A stretch of 64,000 nucleotides of DNA from Budorcas taxicolor (GCF_023091745.1 NC_068915.1:51270001-51334000), one strand, 5' to 3'. Shown: positions 21,904-32,804, counted from the stretch's first letter. Numbers and translations are program-made. The notes: generated from the sequence alone by a model not told the origin.

Positions 21904-22058
21904 TCTTTGTCAAGTGCTTATGAAACAGCTATATGTTTAGAACAAAACAGAAGAATATAGTTACAACATTTATATAGGAAAATCTTTGTCAGTTGCCTAT
22001 GAAACAACTATATGTTTGAAAGGAAACAGAAGAATATTAAAACATTTATAAGAAAACT
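21904..22058. repeat. 79-bp tandem duplication across the L1 edge
   Basis: Two diverged copies start at 21904 and 21983, both opening 'tctttgtca', passing 'tatgaaaca.ctatatgttt' and 'acagaagaatat', and ending 'acatttata'. Each copy begins with the last L1 bases and continues into the flank, so the duplication happened after L1 insertion. Confidence 0.75.
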
Positions 22059-22204
22059 TTACTTAACCTGAATATTTTTTAAAAACCCACTAACCTGAAG
22101 GAAAAAAAAATATTAAAAAATGTTAAAGGAAAGCCACTGTTTGGGACAGGATAATGCTAAACATATATAATAAATAAAGTTCTCAGAATATTTAACAGAA
22201 TCTT

Positions 22205-22650
22205 ACAAATGATTAAGAAAAAAGAATTTATAAACAGGCAAAAAGCTCTTTCAAACACTACCCATACTCAAACATATGAAATGTTTTTAAACATGTGCTC
22301 CATTACAAAATAAATAAATGTGAAACAAGCAATGTAATATCACTTCACATCTACCAGAATGATGAAAATGAGAGAAACAAACACAAAAAAGGCCAAGCCA
22401 GCTTCAGGAAAAACTGGAACTGGCAACAGCAACCTATGGCATTAGAAGGCAGGAAGGTGATTACATTTGTTTGAGGGTAAAGCCCAGAGGAAGAGAAGCA
22501 GATGAGGGCTTTCGGGGTGTTAGTTTCTATATCTTGAGCAGTGAGCAGATTACACTGGTGTTTCAGTTTCTGACAATTCATCAAAGTGTATTCTTGCCAG
22601 GTGTAAGTACACTTACCTGTACCCATACATTTCAATAGAAAGCTTCCTAT
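22205..22650 (+). mobile_element. Old L1M 3' end (sense)
   Basis: 'aaacaggcaaaaagctct', 'gtaatatcacttcacatc', 'taccagaatgatgaaaatg', then after an internal deletion 'gagggctttcggggtgtta', 'cactggtgtttcagtttctg' and 'cccatacatttcaatag' track the 3' end of an old mammalian L1. The 94-codon minus-strand frame here is antisense to L1 and not a gene. Confidence 0.7.
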
Positions 22651-22654
22651 AAAA

Positions 22655-23036
22655 CTCCTCCCTGCAACACCCGCCGCCAGTTTGCCAGTGAATTATACCA
22701 AATGTTTAATGCTATTCAAAAACAACAGAACCCTACCATATTTTCCTCTTAGAAAATTAAGGTTGAATCCTGCAATCAAGTGTCTATTAAGCACTTTATT
22801 TTATGCACTATTACATAATGTGATAGTGAATGCTAGATAAACCTATATATTTAATATATCCTGTCTATTCCCAACTGCTCCCTTTCCCATCATTAGAAGA
22901 TGCACAAGGAAATTACCCCTGCGAGTCAAGAAAAGGAACCTATGAGAATATTTTTTACAACTTGAGAATGTATATCCCAATAAAGAAATATAAATTTGTG
23001 AATTAAATACTATCATAGAGCTTAAATTTCTAAAGT
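22655..23036. other. Unique DNA
   Basis: No recognised feature. Confidence 0.5.
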
Positions 23037-23255
23037 GGGCTTCCCTAGTGGCTCAGATGGTAAAGAATCTGCCTGCAATGCAGGAGACCTGAGTTTAGTC
23101 TCTAGGTTAAGGAAATCCCCTGGAGAAGGGAATGGCTATCCACTAGAGTGTTCTTACTTTGAGAATCCCATGGACAGAGGGGCTTAGTGTATAGACCATG
23201 GGATTGAAAAAGGGTCAGACAGGACAGAGTGATTAACACTTTCACTTTTCACAAA
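23037..23255 (+). mobile_element. Bov-tA SINE (sense)
   Basis: From 'tgggcttccctagtggctca' through 'tctgcctgcaatgcagg' to 'acactttcacttttcac'. Box B is damaged ('gagtttagtctctagg'). Confidence 0.92.
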
Positions 23256-23572
23256 GAGCTCAAATAGACAATGTGGACATGAAACAACTTTCCCTCTGTG
23301 ATATATTTAGAACACAATGCTGGTTGAGTCATTATTTACTATTAGGTAAAATAAATTACTGATAAATCATCATTTTTAATGCAAGTTAGGCATCACACTT
23401 CTGATAGAGTAAAATTTTAATGTTACAATTTCTTATCATTTAAAGTCTTCCTGGGCATTTTCCACATAAACATAAGTGATGAAACCTTGCACGAGGCTTG
23501 TGATTTTCTGGGTCTACTTCTCCCAAGCACAATAAAGTTTTAAGGCTACTCAGCTGAGAAATGCCTGTTACA
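23256..23572. other. Unique AT-rich DNA
   Basis: No recognised feature. Confidence 0.5.
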
Positions 23573-23574
23573 TT

Positions 23575-23995
23575 TGTAGCCCTTTGCTTCTGTATCAAAT
23601 CACCACAAATTAAGTGAGTTTAAACAATCGAAGTGTATTCCTTACAGTTCTGGAAGTAAGAAGTCCAAATTAAGCATTGGTGGGCTAAAATCAAGATAGC
23701 AGTAGAGCTTCCCTCCTTTCTGGGTGCTCAAAGAGAGAGTTCTTGCCCTCACCCTTTTTTTAGCCACTAGAGGCAGCTTCTCTGACTTCTGGTACCCTCC
23801 TTACTTATGAGAATGTTCATGATGACATTGGGACCACCTGGATATTACAGGACTCCATCTCCATTTCAAAGTTAGCTAAGGAGACACCTTACTTTCATTT
23901 ATTAATTCAATTCTTTGCCATGTAATAGAATGTATTCACAGATTTCAGGATCTAAGACACAGTCATTGAAGGGGAATCATTATTTTACCTACCAC
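23575..23995 (-). mobile_element. MaLR/MLT1-like LTR remnant (antisense)
   Basis: 'atcaccacaaattaagtgag', 'cttacagttctggaagta', 'ggctaaaatcaagatagc', 'cattgggaccacctgga', 'ctttgccatgtaatag' and 'gatttcaggatctaag' follow the reverse of a common old LTR-type repeat. No genes remain; the family name is tentative. Confidence 0.6.
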
Positions 23996-24515
23996 ACCTG
24001 TCAATACAATCACTCAATGATGCTTTATCTTTTGTTATGTATATATATCAATATTGTAGAAAATACACAAAAAAATATGCCAGTGTTGTGAAAATTCAGA
24101 CATGATCATAATTTCCATCAGCTCAGTTCAGTTCAGTCTCTCAGTTGTATCCGACTCTTTGCGACCCCATGAACTGCAACATGCCAGACTTCCCTGTCCA
24201 TCGCCAACACCTGGAGCCTACTCAAACTCATGTCCATGGAAACAGTGATGCAATCCAAACATCTCATTCTCTGCCGTGCCCTTCTTCTCCCACCTTCAGT
24301 CTTTCCCAGCATCACGGTCTTTTCCGATGACTCAGTTCTTTGCATCAGATCGCTAAAGTATTGGAGTTCCAGCTTCAGCATCAGTCCTTCCAATGAATAT
24401 TCAGGATTTGCTTTGGGATGGACTGTTTTGATCTCCTTGCAGTCCAAGGGACTCTAGAGAGTCTTCTCCAGCACCACAGTTCAAAGCATCAGTTCTTTGG
24501 TGCTCAGCTTTCTTT

Positions 24516-26046
24516 CTTTCTTTTCATTTTTCTCTCTCTTTTCTTAAAATTTTACTTTATTTTACTTTACAATACTGTACTGATTTTGCCATACATCAAC
24601 GTGAATCTGCCATGGGTGTACATGAGTTCCCAGTCCTGAACCCCCCTCCCACCTCCCTCCCCATACCATCTCTCTGGGTCATCCCAGTGCACTAGCCCCA
24701 GACATCCTGTATCCTGCATCGAACCTAGACTGGCAATTCGTTTCTTACATGATATTATACATGTTTCAATGTCATTCTCCCAAATCATCCCATCCTCTCC
24801 CTCTCCCACAGGGTCCAAAAGTCTGTTCTGTACATCTGTGTCTCTTTTGCTTTCTCACATACAGGGTCATCATTACCATCTTTCTAAATTCCATATATAT
24901 GTGTTAGTATACTGTATTGGTGTTTTTCTTTCTGGCTTACTTCACTCTGTATAATTGGCTCCAGTTTCATCCACCTCATTAGAACTGATTCAAATGTATT
25001 CTTTTTAATGGCTGAGTAATACTCCATTGTGTATATGCACCACAGCTTTCTTATCCATTCATCTGCTGATGGACATCTAGGTTGCTTTCATGTCCTGGCT
25101 ATTATAAACAGTGCTGCGATGAACACTGGGGTACATGTGTCTCTTTCAACTCTGGTTTCCTTGGTGTGTATGCCCAGCAGTGGGATTACTGGCTTATAAG
25201 GCAGTTCTATTTCCAGTTTTTTAAGGAATCTCCACACTGTTGTCCATAATGGCTGTACTAGTTTGCATTCCTACCAACAGTGTAAGGGGGTTCCCTTTTC
25301 TCCACACCCTCTCCAGCATTTATTGCTTGTAGACTTTTGGATAGCAGCCATTCAGACTGGCGTGAAATGGTACCTCGTCGTGGTCTTGATTTGCATTTCT
25401 CTGATAATGAGTGATGTTGAGCATCTTTTCATGTATTTGTTAGCCATCTGTATGTCTTCTTTGGAGAAATGTCTGTTTAGTTCTTTGGCCCATTTTTTGT
25501 TTGGGTCATTTATTTTTCTGGAATTGAGCTGCATGTGTTGCTTGTATATTTTTGAGATTAGTTGTTTATCGGTTGCTGTATTTGCTATTATTTTCTCCCA
25601 TTCCAAAGGCTGTCTTTTCACCTTGCTTATAGTTTCCTTTGTTGTGTGGAAGCTTTTAATTTTAATTAGATTCCATTTGTTTATTTTTGCTTTTATTTCC
25701 AGTATTCTGGGAGGTGGATCATAGAGGATCCTGCTGTGATTTATGTCTGAGAGTGTTTTGCCTATGTTCTCCTCTAGGAGTTTTATAGTTTCTGGTCTTA
25801 CATTTAGATCATTAATCCATTTTGAGTTTATTTTTGTGTATGGTGTTAGAAAGTGTTCTAGTTTCATTCTTTTACAAGTGCTTGACCAGTTTTCCCAGCA
25901 CCACTTGTTAAAGAGATTGTCTTTAATCCATTGTATATTCTTGCCTCCTTTGCCAAAGATAAGGTGCCCATAGGTGTGTGGATTTATCTCTGGGCTTTCT
26001 ATTTTGTTCCATTGATCTATATTTCTGTCTTTTTTCTAGTACCATA
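24516..26046 (-). mobile_element. Young L1 LINE (antisense) inside BovB, 13-bp TSD
   Basis: Begins with the reversed ruminant L1 3' end ('tttactttacaatactgt', 'gccatgggtgtacatgag', 'ctctgggtcatcccagtgc') and runs into ORF2, stopping at 'ttctagtaccata' (5'-truncated; about 1.5 kb). The duplication ctcagctttcttt lies at 24503-24515 and 26047-26059. On the L1 sense strand it begins AAAGAAA, an L1-endonuclease-like site. Confidence 0.95.
25352..25867 (-). pseudogene. L1 ORF2 C-terminal region, intact stretch of 171 codons
   Basis: A 171-codon open frame reads the region after the L1 RT: NSKWINDLNVRPETIKLLEE, EIKAKINKWNLIKIKSFHTT, KETISKVKRQPLEWEKIIAN, KKWAKELNRHFSKEDIQMAN and MKRCSTSLIIREMQIKTTTR. 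It ends before the C-terminal cysteine motif, where a frameshift or stop follows. The start methionine is internal. L1 ORF2p carries endonuclease and RT; both are missing because the copy is 5'-truncated. The long opposite-strand frame at 25263-25724 is its shadow. Confidence 0.9.
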
Positions 26047-26325
26047 CTCAGCTTTCTTTATAGTCCAACTCTCACATGCATTCATAACTGCTGGAAAAAC
26101 CATAGCATTGACTAATGGACTTTTGTTGGCAAAGTAATGTCTCTGCGTTTTAATATGCTGTCTAGGTTTGTCATGGCTTTTCTTCCAAGGAGCAAGCATC
26201 TTTTAATTTCATGGCTGCATTCACCATCTGCAGTGATTTAGGAGCCCAAAAATAGAGTCTCTCACTGTTTCCACTATTTCCCCATCTATTTGCCATGAAG
26301 TGATGGGAGCAGATGCCATAATGTT

Positions 26326-26916
26326 CAGTTCAGTTCAGTTCAGTCGCTTAGTCATGTCCAACTCTTTGCAACCCCATGGAACGCATCATGCAAGGCCTCC
26401 CTGCCCATCACCAACTCCCAGGGTGTACTCAAACTCATATCCATTGAGTCAATGATGCCATCCAACCATCTCATCCTCTGTCATCTCTTTCTCCTTCTGC
26501 CTTCAATCTTTCCCAGCATCAGGGTCTTTTCAAATGAGGCAGTTCTTTGTTTCAGGTGGCCACACTGTTGGAGTTTCAGCTTCAGCATCTTTCCTTTCAA
26601 TGAATATTCAGGATTGATTTCCTTTAGGATGGACTGGTTGAATCTCTTTGCAGTCATAGGGACTCTCAAGAGTCTTCTCCAATACCACAGTTCAAAAGCA
26701 TCAACTTTTTGGTGCTCAGCTTTCTTTATAGTCCAACTCTCACATGCATACATGACTACCAGAAAAACCATAGCTTTGACTAGAAGGATTTTGTCAGCAA
26801 TGCAATGTCTCTGCTTTTTAACATGCTGTCTAGGTTGATCATAACTTTTTTCCCAAGAGCAAGTGTCTTTTAGTGTCATGGCTGCAGTCACCATCTGTAG
26901 TGATTTTGGAGCCCAA
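26326..26916 (-). mobile_element. BovB LINE 3' part (antisense) nested in BovB, 6-bp TSD
   Basis: A second set of tail repeats opens at 26326, and the copy ends at 'tttggagcccaa', after which the outer BovB resumes with 'ttagttttcttaatgttg'. The repeat aatgtt sits at 26320-26325 and 26917-26922. Both copies are in the same orientation, so this is a genuine nested insertion and not an inversion. Confidence 0.88.
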
Positions 26917-26951
26917 AATGTTAGTTTTCTTAATGTTGAGCTTTGAGCCAA
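26481..26951 (-). pseudogene. BovB C-terminal region, fragment crossing a nested junction
   Basis: A 156-codon frame reads FWAPKSLQMVTAAMTLKDT, KAMVFLVVMYACESWTIKKA, FELWYWRRLLRVP and KLKLQQCGHLKQRTASFEKT. These are BovB blocks downstream of the RT palm. Its first ~12 codons belong to the outer BovB and the rest to the nested one, so the continuous frame is an accident of the insertion. It has no RT or endonuclease catalytic residues. Confidence 0.8.
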
Positions 26952-27119
26952 CTTTTTTCACTCTTCTCTTCTCCTTTCAACAAGAGGCTCTTTAGGTCTT
27001 TGCTTTCTGCCGTAAGGCTGGTGTCATCTGTGTATCTGAGGTTATTGATATTTCTCCTGGCATTCTTGACTGCAGCTTGTGCTTCATTCAGCCCAGCATT
27101 TCTCATAATGTACTTTCTG

Positions 27120-27223
27120 TTCAATTCAGTTCATTTCAGTTCAGTCGCTCAGTCATGTCCGACTCTTTGCAACCCCATGAATCGCAGCACGCCATGCCTC
27201 CCTGTCCATCACCAACTCCCAGA
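27120..27223 (-). mobile_element. BovB 3' scrap (antisense, about 104 bp) nested in BovB
   Basis: Between 'aatgtactttctg' and 'catataagttaaataagc' of the outer BovB lies another BovB tail: 'cagttcatttcagttcagtc', 'aatcgcagcacgccatgcc' and 'catcaccaactcccagag'. No target duplication is visible, so an extremely truncated insertion or a non-allelic patch are both possible. Confidence 0.8.
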
Positions 27224-27564
27224 GCATATAAGTTAAATAAGCAGGGTGACAACATACAGCCTTGATGTACTCCTTTCCTTGATTTGGAACCTGTCTCTTG
27301 TTCCACATCTGATTCTAACTGTTGCTACTTAATTTGCACACAGATTTCTCAGGAGGCAGGTCAGGTGATCTGGTTATTCCATGTCTTTAAGAATTTTCCA
27401 CAGTTTGTTGTGATCCACACAGTCAAAGATTTGGTGTAGTCAATACAACAGAAGTAGATGTTTTTGTCGAACTCTCTTGCTTTCTCAATGATCCAACAGG
27501 TGTTGGCAATTTGATCTCTGGTTCCTCTGCCTTTTCTTAAACCAGCTTGAATATCTGGAAGGTC

Positions 27565-27867
27565 TCAGTTCATGTACTTTTGAAGCCTGGCTTGGAGAGT
27601 TTTGAGCATTACTTTGCTAGTGTGTGAGTTAAGTGCAATTCTGCGGCAGTTTGAACATTCTTTGGCATTGCCTTTCTTTGGGATTGGAGTGAAAACTGAC
27701 CTTTTCCAGTTCTGTGGCCACTGCTGAGTTTTCCAGATTTGCTTGCATATTGAGTGAAGAACTTTCACAGCATCATCTTTTAGGATTTGAAATAGCTCAA
27801 CTGGAATTCTATCACCTCCACTATCTTTGTTCGTAGTGATGCTTCCAAGACCTACTTGACTTTGCAT
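27565..27867 (-). pseudogene. BovB pre-RT region, fragment (100 codons)
   Basis: The frame reads IPVELFQILKDDAVKVLHSI, QIWKTQQWPQNWKRSVFTPI and PKKGNAKECSNCRRIALNSH, the region that leads into the RT domain (the PIPKKG block). It is followed upstream by truncation at about 27932 and downstream by decay. It belongs to the outer BovB. Confidence 0.85.
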
Positions 27868-28021
27868 TCCAGGATGTCTGCTTCTAGTCTAGTGATCACA
27901 TCATCATGGTTATCTGGATCATGAAGATCTTTTTGATTTTTGTCAATGATAATTGCCATGGTCATTTGAAAAAAAAATAATTTGATGTTCTATTTCTCTT
28001 CTTATTTTGATATAATTGATC

Positions 28022-28178
28022 GAACCCAGGTTTGATCCTTGAGTTGGGAAGATCTCCCTTGAAAAGGGAATTGAAGCCCACTCCAGTATTCTTACCTAGA
28101 GAATTCCATGAACAGTGGAGCCTGGCAGGCTACAGTCTCTGGATTCTTAAGAGTTGGACATGACTGAGAAGCTAACAC
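28022..28178 (+). mobile_element. Bov-tA SINE (sense, 5'-truncated)
   Basis: Starts within box B ('gaacccaggtttgatccttg') and ends 'gttggacatgactgagaagc'. The first 45 or so bases are missing. Confidence 0.9.
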
Positions 28179-28179
28179 A

Positions 28180-29688
28180 TATTTGTACATATAACTGATA
28201 TAGTACTATATTAGTTCGGGTGCACAACTGGTGACTTGATATTTGTGATTGTTTTATTTTTGATGGATATGTTTCAAAACACTGTAGGAAGGACTTGAAA
28301 GAAATTTCATCTTATGAAAGAACAAAACTGAAGACAAGGTCAAATTTTAAAAGAAATTATGACCCATATATATGTATTATAATTATTCAGAGCATTAATT
28401 CTCATTTTTATTGAAATTCAGTTCCACATATTTTTATTGAAGATAATCTTGTATATATTCTTATCTGAGTGGTATATTTTATGTATCATTGTATGGTTGG
28501 ATGTATGGACAAAATGGATGTATAAATATGATATTCAATTGGAAAATATAAAATCAATGGTTTATTTCATTTCTAATGTAATATAAAATTAAAAGTAAAA
28601 GATATTTGTAAACAGAGTTGAACATATGATATAAATAATGTATATAATTATAATACATACAAATGTATACTATATGTATAAATACAAAAATTGTAATATA
28701 CACATATTAGTATGTTCATGTACACATAGCCACATATATAAGCAATATTAGTTAATTTACTATTTTGTCTTATTATGCTTATATATGTGTATAAATATGT
28801 AAACTTGACAATATATAGTACAAAATCATAATATACTATACAATTCATTCAAATCTCTACCCAGTGCATCTTTTTCTGCTTGTGTAACAATCTCAGCATG
28901 AGATTTTTAATACTGGCCGATATTCAAATACATAAACTGAAATAGAAAATACATGATTTCTTTCAAATTATTAAAACCCCCAAAACAAATATGCAAAATC
29001 TACTAACGCATTCATGGGATGTTTTAAAACCCAGAAGAAATGGAATAAGGATTAAACTTGAACTGTTCTGTAAAGGATAAGGATTTACTATGTGAATAGC
29101 TAGGAGTGCTTCAATTCAAGCAAAACATTAAATGATAGTGTCAAGTGCTTAGCCTGGAGCTTATTTATCATCAAATTTCTTTTCTTGGTCGTAGCATTAA
29201 GGATGTATTAATAAAAGGATAAAGTACATTTAATATTATAGGAAGAAAAAGTTAATGGCCCTAAAAGATGATCATAGCTGCTTGTCCTTGAATATTTAAA
29301 ATAATTTTTCTCACTTAGAAAGTTACAAAAATGTTTCTGAAATATTATTGGATTTCATATGAAATGTAAATCCTTTAATTTCCTAAGAGCATTAAGTGGG
29401 CAAACTCTCAAACCAGATTTACCTTTTATTGTCCTGTCTGTTTGAAGACTGACCTCACTTACTTTTTTAGAGTTTTTAAGATCTATGTTGAGGGAGGCAT
29501 TTATTTCTTCTGAAGAATTTTGCCTGCATTGACAGTAACGTACAGCAAGGTGTGATTAGGCAGTCATGGCCCAAACTCCTTTTTTTCCCCTATGAGCTCG
29601 TTAAACTGAGAAACAGAATTTATATATTTTCTCCCTCAATGATTTCTTTTAAGAAAAATATAGTGTTTTTTACTGAAACAATAAGCTA
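28180..29688. other. Unique, very AT-rich DNA
   Basis: Nothing recognised. The stretch 28360-28860 is almost all A and T with many tata/atac blocks and would be easily unwound; the 66-codon minus frame over it is compositional. Confidence 0.55.
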
Positions 29689-29689
29689 T

Positions 29690-29790
29690 TTTTTTAACCA
29701 CTTGATTGAGGTATCATTGACTTACAAAAAACTGCACATATTTAATATATACAATTTGATGAATTCAGACATATGCATGCAATAAGTAAG
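29690..29790 (-). mobile_element. Old L1M 3' fragment (antisense)
   Basis: 'ttgattgaggtatcattgac', 'aaaaaactgcacatattt', 'atatacaatttgatgaatt' and 'agacatatgcatgcaa' match the reverse of an old mammalian L1 3' end over about 100 bp. Confidence 0.7.
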
Positions 29791-30212
29791 GTTAATTTTA
29801 ACAATTTTACTTTATACTTATTGATAAATGATGATAGTCTTTTTGGCTGATAGGAGTATCATTTCTAATACCACTTTTCGAATTTTAAAGAAAGAAACAA
29901 TTAGTCTTGATTGTTTACCCTGGCATTTCATGTCTCTCAAAAGAAATTTCTCGTTGAGACATCATTTCTCAAATGAAAACAGACACAGTGAAATTTGTGT
30001 TTTATATTCCCATGTATTAGTCTTAGCCTTATTAGACCTGGAATATATCAAGTACCTTTGATCTCAGACCATCTATATTCCTAAAAGCCTTGCATTCCAA
30101 AAGATAAAATGACATTTTTGAAATATTTACATCCTGAAATCATTTTATTTATTTTTTGCTTAATTATTTAATTGTTTTTATATTGGTGTCACTTATCTCT
30201 TTTTCTTTACAT

Positions 30213-30275
30213 TCTTTCCTCCCTCCCTCCCTTCCTTCCTTCCTTTCTTCCTTCCTCTCTCTTTCCTTCTCCTTC
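30213..30275. repeat. (TCCC/TTCC)n pyrimidine tract
   Basis: About 63 bases of almost pure C and T with short tccc and ttcc units. Mirror-like polypyrimidine tracts of this type can adopt triplex (H-DNA) forms; an open frame rich in Ser/Pro/Leu across it is an artefact. Confidence 0.85.
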
Positions 30276-30869
30276 AAATTACCAAACATTATGAATCTCT
30301 TAAATGTTTTTTACAAAGTTGATCACAAAGCTGTTCAACCAAAATTTGACTATTATATAATAATTCATATTATATGTATGCACACATGCTTTCTTTACTT
30401 TGTGAGCTCATTGTTATTCACAGCAGAATTTCTTTTCACTAGATTTTATTATTGCAAGTAAAATGCCATTCAGCACTCAAAAATTGTCTATGAGCTTCTC
30501 TTTAACAGTTTGCCAGAGAACCTATCAAGAGATTTACTGGAGGGGATTGAACTTGGTTATACAAGAAATACATCTCATGAGTACCTAATATGATAAATTT
30601 TAGAAATATGGTGTAAATCTCACATTGTGACTAAAACATCTTATATGGAAAACTTTATTTAAAAAGTTTACTTATCCAATCAATTTGCTAATTACTTAAT
30701 TACATCACTATTATTTTCAGAAACTGGAGTTATGAGAATGTAAATATGTGTTCATATAAGTTGAATTACATTATAGCAAGTATCTTTATAAGTTGTCATT
30801 TTGAATCTCAGAAAGTACTACAAGTCAACTGGAAACAATTAACTTCACAAAGGTAAAAACATAAAACTG

Positions 30870-30907
30870 TTTCTCTCTCCCTCTCTCTCCCTCTCTTACT
30901 CCCTTTC
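30870..30907. repeat. (CT)n tract
   Basis: Nearly pure C/T run made of tctctc and ccctctc units. Confidence 0.8.
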
Positions 30908-31077
30908 TATGCCACTCACCAGCAGCAAGGGCCAGCTATTCAGAAACTTGAACTCTCTTTTAGTATAATATGTTTTAATTCCAAATAAACAAAACTCTGG
31001 CCTCAAATGACATTTTATTTGACAAAACTCTCTCTCCTTTTATAAACTTTCTGGTAGGGAAAATGTATATTTGAGTC

Positions 31078-31240
31078 TCATAACTTCAACACATGGACAG
31101 TTGAAGGAACTGTTTCCCAATGTGTTTCTGAAAAAATTTTGTCTAAGGTTCTAGTGCCATTTTCTCTGAAATCCACTCTAACTTTCCCAGCTCTACAGAA
31201 TTTGGCTTCAGTGTCTATGATGTTCCCTGTGTTATTCTTC
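31078..31240 (-). other. Terminal-exon-like ORF on the minus strand (unrecognised)
   Basis: On the minus strand a strong 3' splice-like sequence (tccctgtctcctctggcag) ends at 31241 and opens a frame of about 54 codons with NNTGNIID, FRENGTRTL and a stop at 31078. An AATAAA follows about 60 bases downstream (plus-strand 31012-31017). No family is recognised and no partner exon is seen, so this may be chance or an unlisted old repeat. The opposite strand also carries a shorter open frame. Confidence 0.2.
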
Positions 31241-31371
31241 CTGCCAGAGGAGACAGGGATTATGTCAGCTTCCCCAGGCATCACTCTATCTAGAATGGAG
31301 TGGGTCATCAACAATATTTTCTGAACACATACATGAATAGAAAATATGGACTGGTTTATATTATGGCTCAA

Positions 31372-32071
31372 ACACCAATCATTTCATGTGAAGGAGATGC
31401 TCCCCTTGATGACCAGAGGAGGTAAAGTGGGATGGGCAAGATTTTACATAGTAGATAATTTTATCTTTATTTGTGTAATATGATGATTATAATTACAGGT
31501 CGTTTATGGGTCCAACCCCTTTTAATCAGACTTGAATATTCCCATCTTGACACAATTTTTTCTGTGCTTGTATTCAAACACTTATGGACATAATAAATTG
31601 GCTACTTGGTACATCTGGTAGAAAATTATCCACAAGAATTCTCTTTCTATGTGTTATTAGGAAATAATTATCACTATCTGACCCAACACTCTTTTGGAAC
31701 TTACAACTTGGTTAATCCTTTTGCATTGTGACAGATAGGAGTAGTATTCTTCTTTTTACTATTATTAAGTAGTTTGAGTGAAGGGAGGAAAACTCTCGGG
31801 GCAAAGTAATTATGTTGAATTGCATGGTTATACTAAACAGAATTTATTTCAGTTGAATTAAGTTTAATGCTCAAAATTATCATTTAGTTGTTTCAATAAC
31901 AACAAATAACAATTGAAATACAAATGTGTGATTATTTTGCATTGACAAAAATGGATTAGGAATTACTTTCAGAAATCAAATGTGACTAAAAGATATGAGG
32001 ATTACAGTACATTCAGCCTTCTGAGAGTTACCAAATAGTATATTTGGACTTCAAAAATTTTGATATCATGT
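31372..32071. other. Unique AT-rich DNA
   Basis: No recognised feature. Confidence 0.5.
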
Positions 32072-32079
32072 AAATTGAC

Positions 32080-32294
32080 GTTAAGGAATCCTGGTGGCTC
32101 ACCAGTAAATAATATGCCTCCAATACAGGAGACCCAGTTTTGATCCTTGGGTCAGGAAGATCCCCTGGAGGAGGAAATGGCAACCCACTTCAATATTCTT
32201 GCCTGGGAAATCCCATGGACAGAGAAACTTGGCAGACTGTAGTTGATGGGGCTGCAAGAGTCAGATACAACTTAGAGACTAAACCATCACCACC
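32080..32294 (+). mobile_element. Bov-tA SINE (sense) with 8-bp TSD
   Basis: From 'gttaaggaatcctggtggct' through 'ttttgatccttgggtcagg' to 'agatacaacttagagact' and a (cac)n-like tail. The repeat aaattgac lies at 32072-32079 and 32295-32302. Confidence 0.93.
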
Positions 32295-32302
32295 AAATTG
32301 AC

Positions 32303-32800
32303 CTAAGGAAAAGGACTGACATGAATTGTGAGGTATGCTAAATTTATCTGCCTGTGTTAAGATGAAGCTGTGCTGCACACATACTTTGTATTCATAAGCT
32401 CATTCAGTCTAGAAAATGGTCCTAAAAATGGTATTAAAAGTTACCTGTGGGGAACTGTGACAGGTTCTCCACAGTTTCTCTGCCATTAAAAACTGTTAAA
32501 TTGTACAAAATGTATGCTGCAACTGTTTTCAGGCAGAAGAGAAGAGGAAAATGTACATTACGAGCTTTGTATTTGGCCCAGATCTCTATCTGTGGATAAT
32601 TGCCTGGCTGTGACACAAGGAAGCATCCCACCAAGGTCCTGTTAAAGGGAGAGAGCTCAGAGACTGGGGCTGCTGACAGAAACTCTGGAGCCTGGCACTG
32701 GAGAAGAAGAAGCAGGTCAGTATTCAATTTTGATCAGGGGTTTTCTTTAAGAACTTGGATGAAGACTGGGCTCTGGCACTCTAAGAAATACCAAGGGAAT
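32303..32800. other. Unique DNA
   Basis: No recognised repeat. Overlapping open frames of 97 codons (minus) and 73 codons (plus) at 32434-32821 have no domain I know. Confidence 0.45.
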
Positions 32801-32804
32801 GCAA

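Larger units (their letters stand above)
20451..21917 (-). mobile_element. L1 LINE 3' part (antisense) with 15-bp TSD, carrying two nested inserts
   Basis: Reverse-strand L1: T-rich start, 'ttgtttagcttctactgtac', 'gacttactttaccccatatg', 'taggtccatccacatctc', then ORF2 C-terminal text such as 'ctgttctccataatggg' and 'gcatttctctaataatt'. It is 5'-truncated in ORF2 near 21917. A direct repeat of 15 bp with one mismatch (ttatgaaacaactat / ttatgaaacagctat) lies at 20436-20450 and 21918-21932. A Bov-tA (20595-20785) and a BovB scrap (21138-21422) inserted into it later. Open frames on either strand are fragments or shadows. Confidence 0.88.
24122..27932 (-). mobile_element. BovB LINE (antisense), about 2 kb, broken by three insertions
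   Basis: One BovB reads in reverse order through 24122-24515, 26060-26325, 26917-27119 and 27224-27932, from the tail repeats to just upstream of the RT domain, where it is 5'-truncated. The gaps are filled by an L1, a second BovB and a BovB scrap; across each gap the BovB text resumes where it left off. Minus-strand frames at 24133-24447 (C-terminus), 26930-27124 (RT palm: NNLRYTDDTSL, catalytic YADD altered to YTDD) and 27565-27867 remain. I could not find a convincing target duplication for this outer copy. Confidence 0.88.
29795..31070. other. Unique AT-rich DNA with pyrimidine tracts
   Basis: No gene or interspersed repeat recognised. Two pyrimidine tracts within it are listed separately. 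Confidence 0.5.

Noticed and set aside
22351..22635. 94-codon minus frame with many Cys and Phe
   Set aside because: It is antisense to an old L1M 3' end.
24090..27970. Possible TSD for the outer BovB (ataatttccat near 24110, ataattgccat near 27950)
   Set aside because: The right match lies about 15 bases beyond the BovB end and has a mismatch; chance similarity in AT-rich flank is likely.
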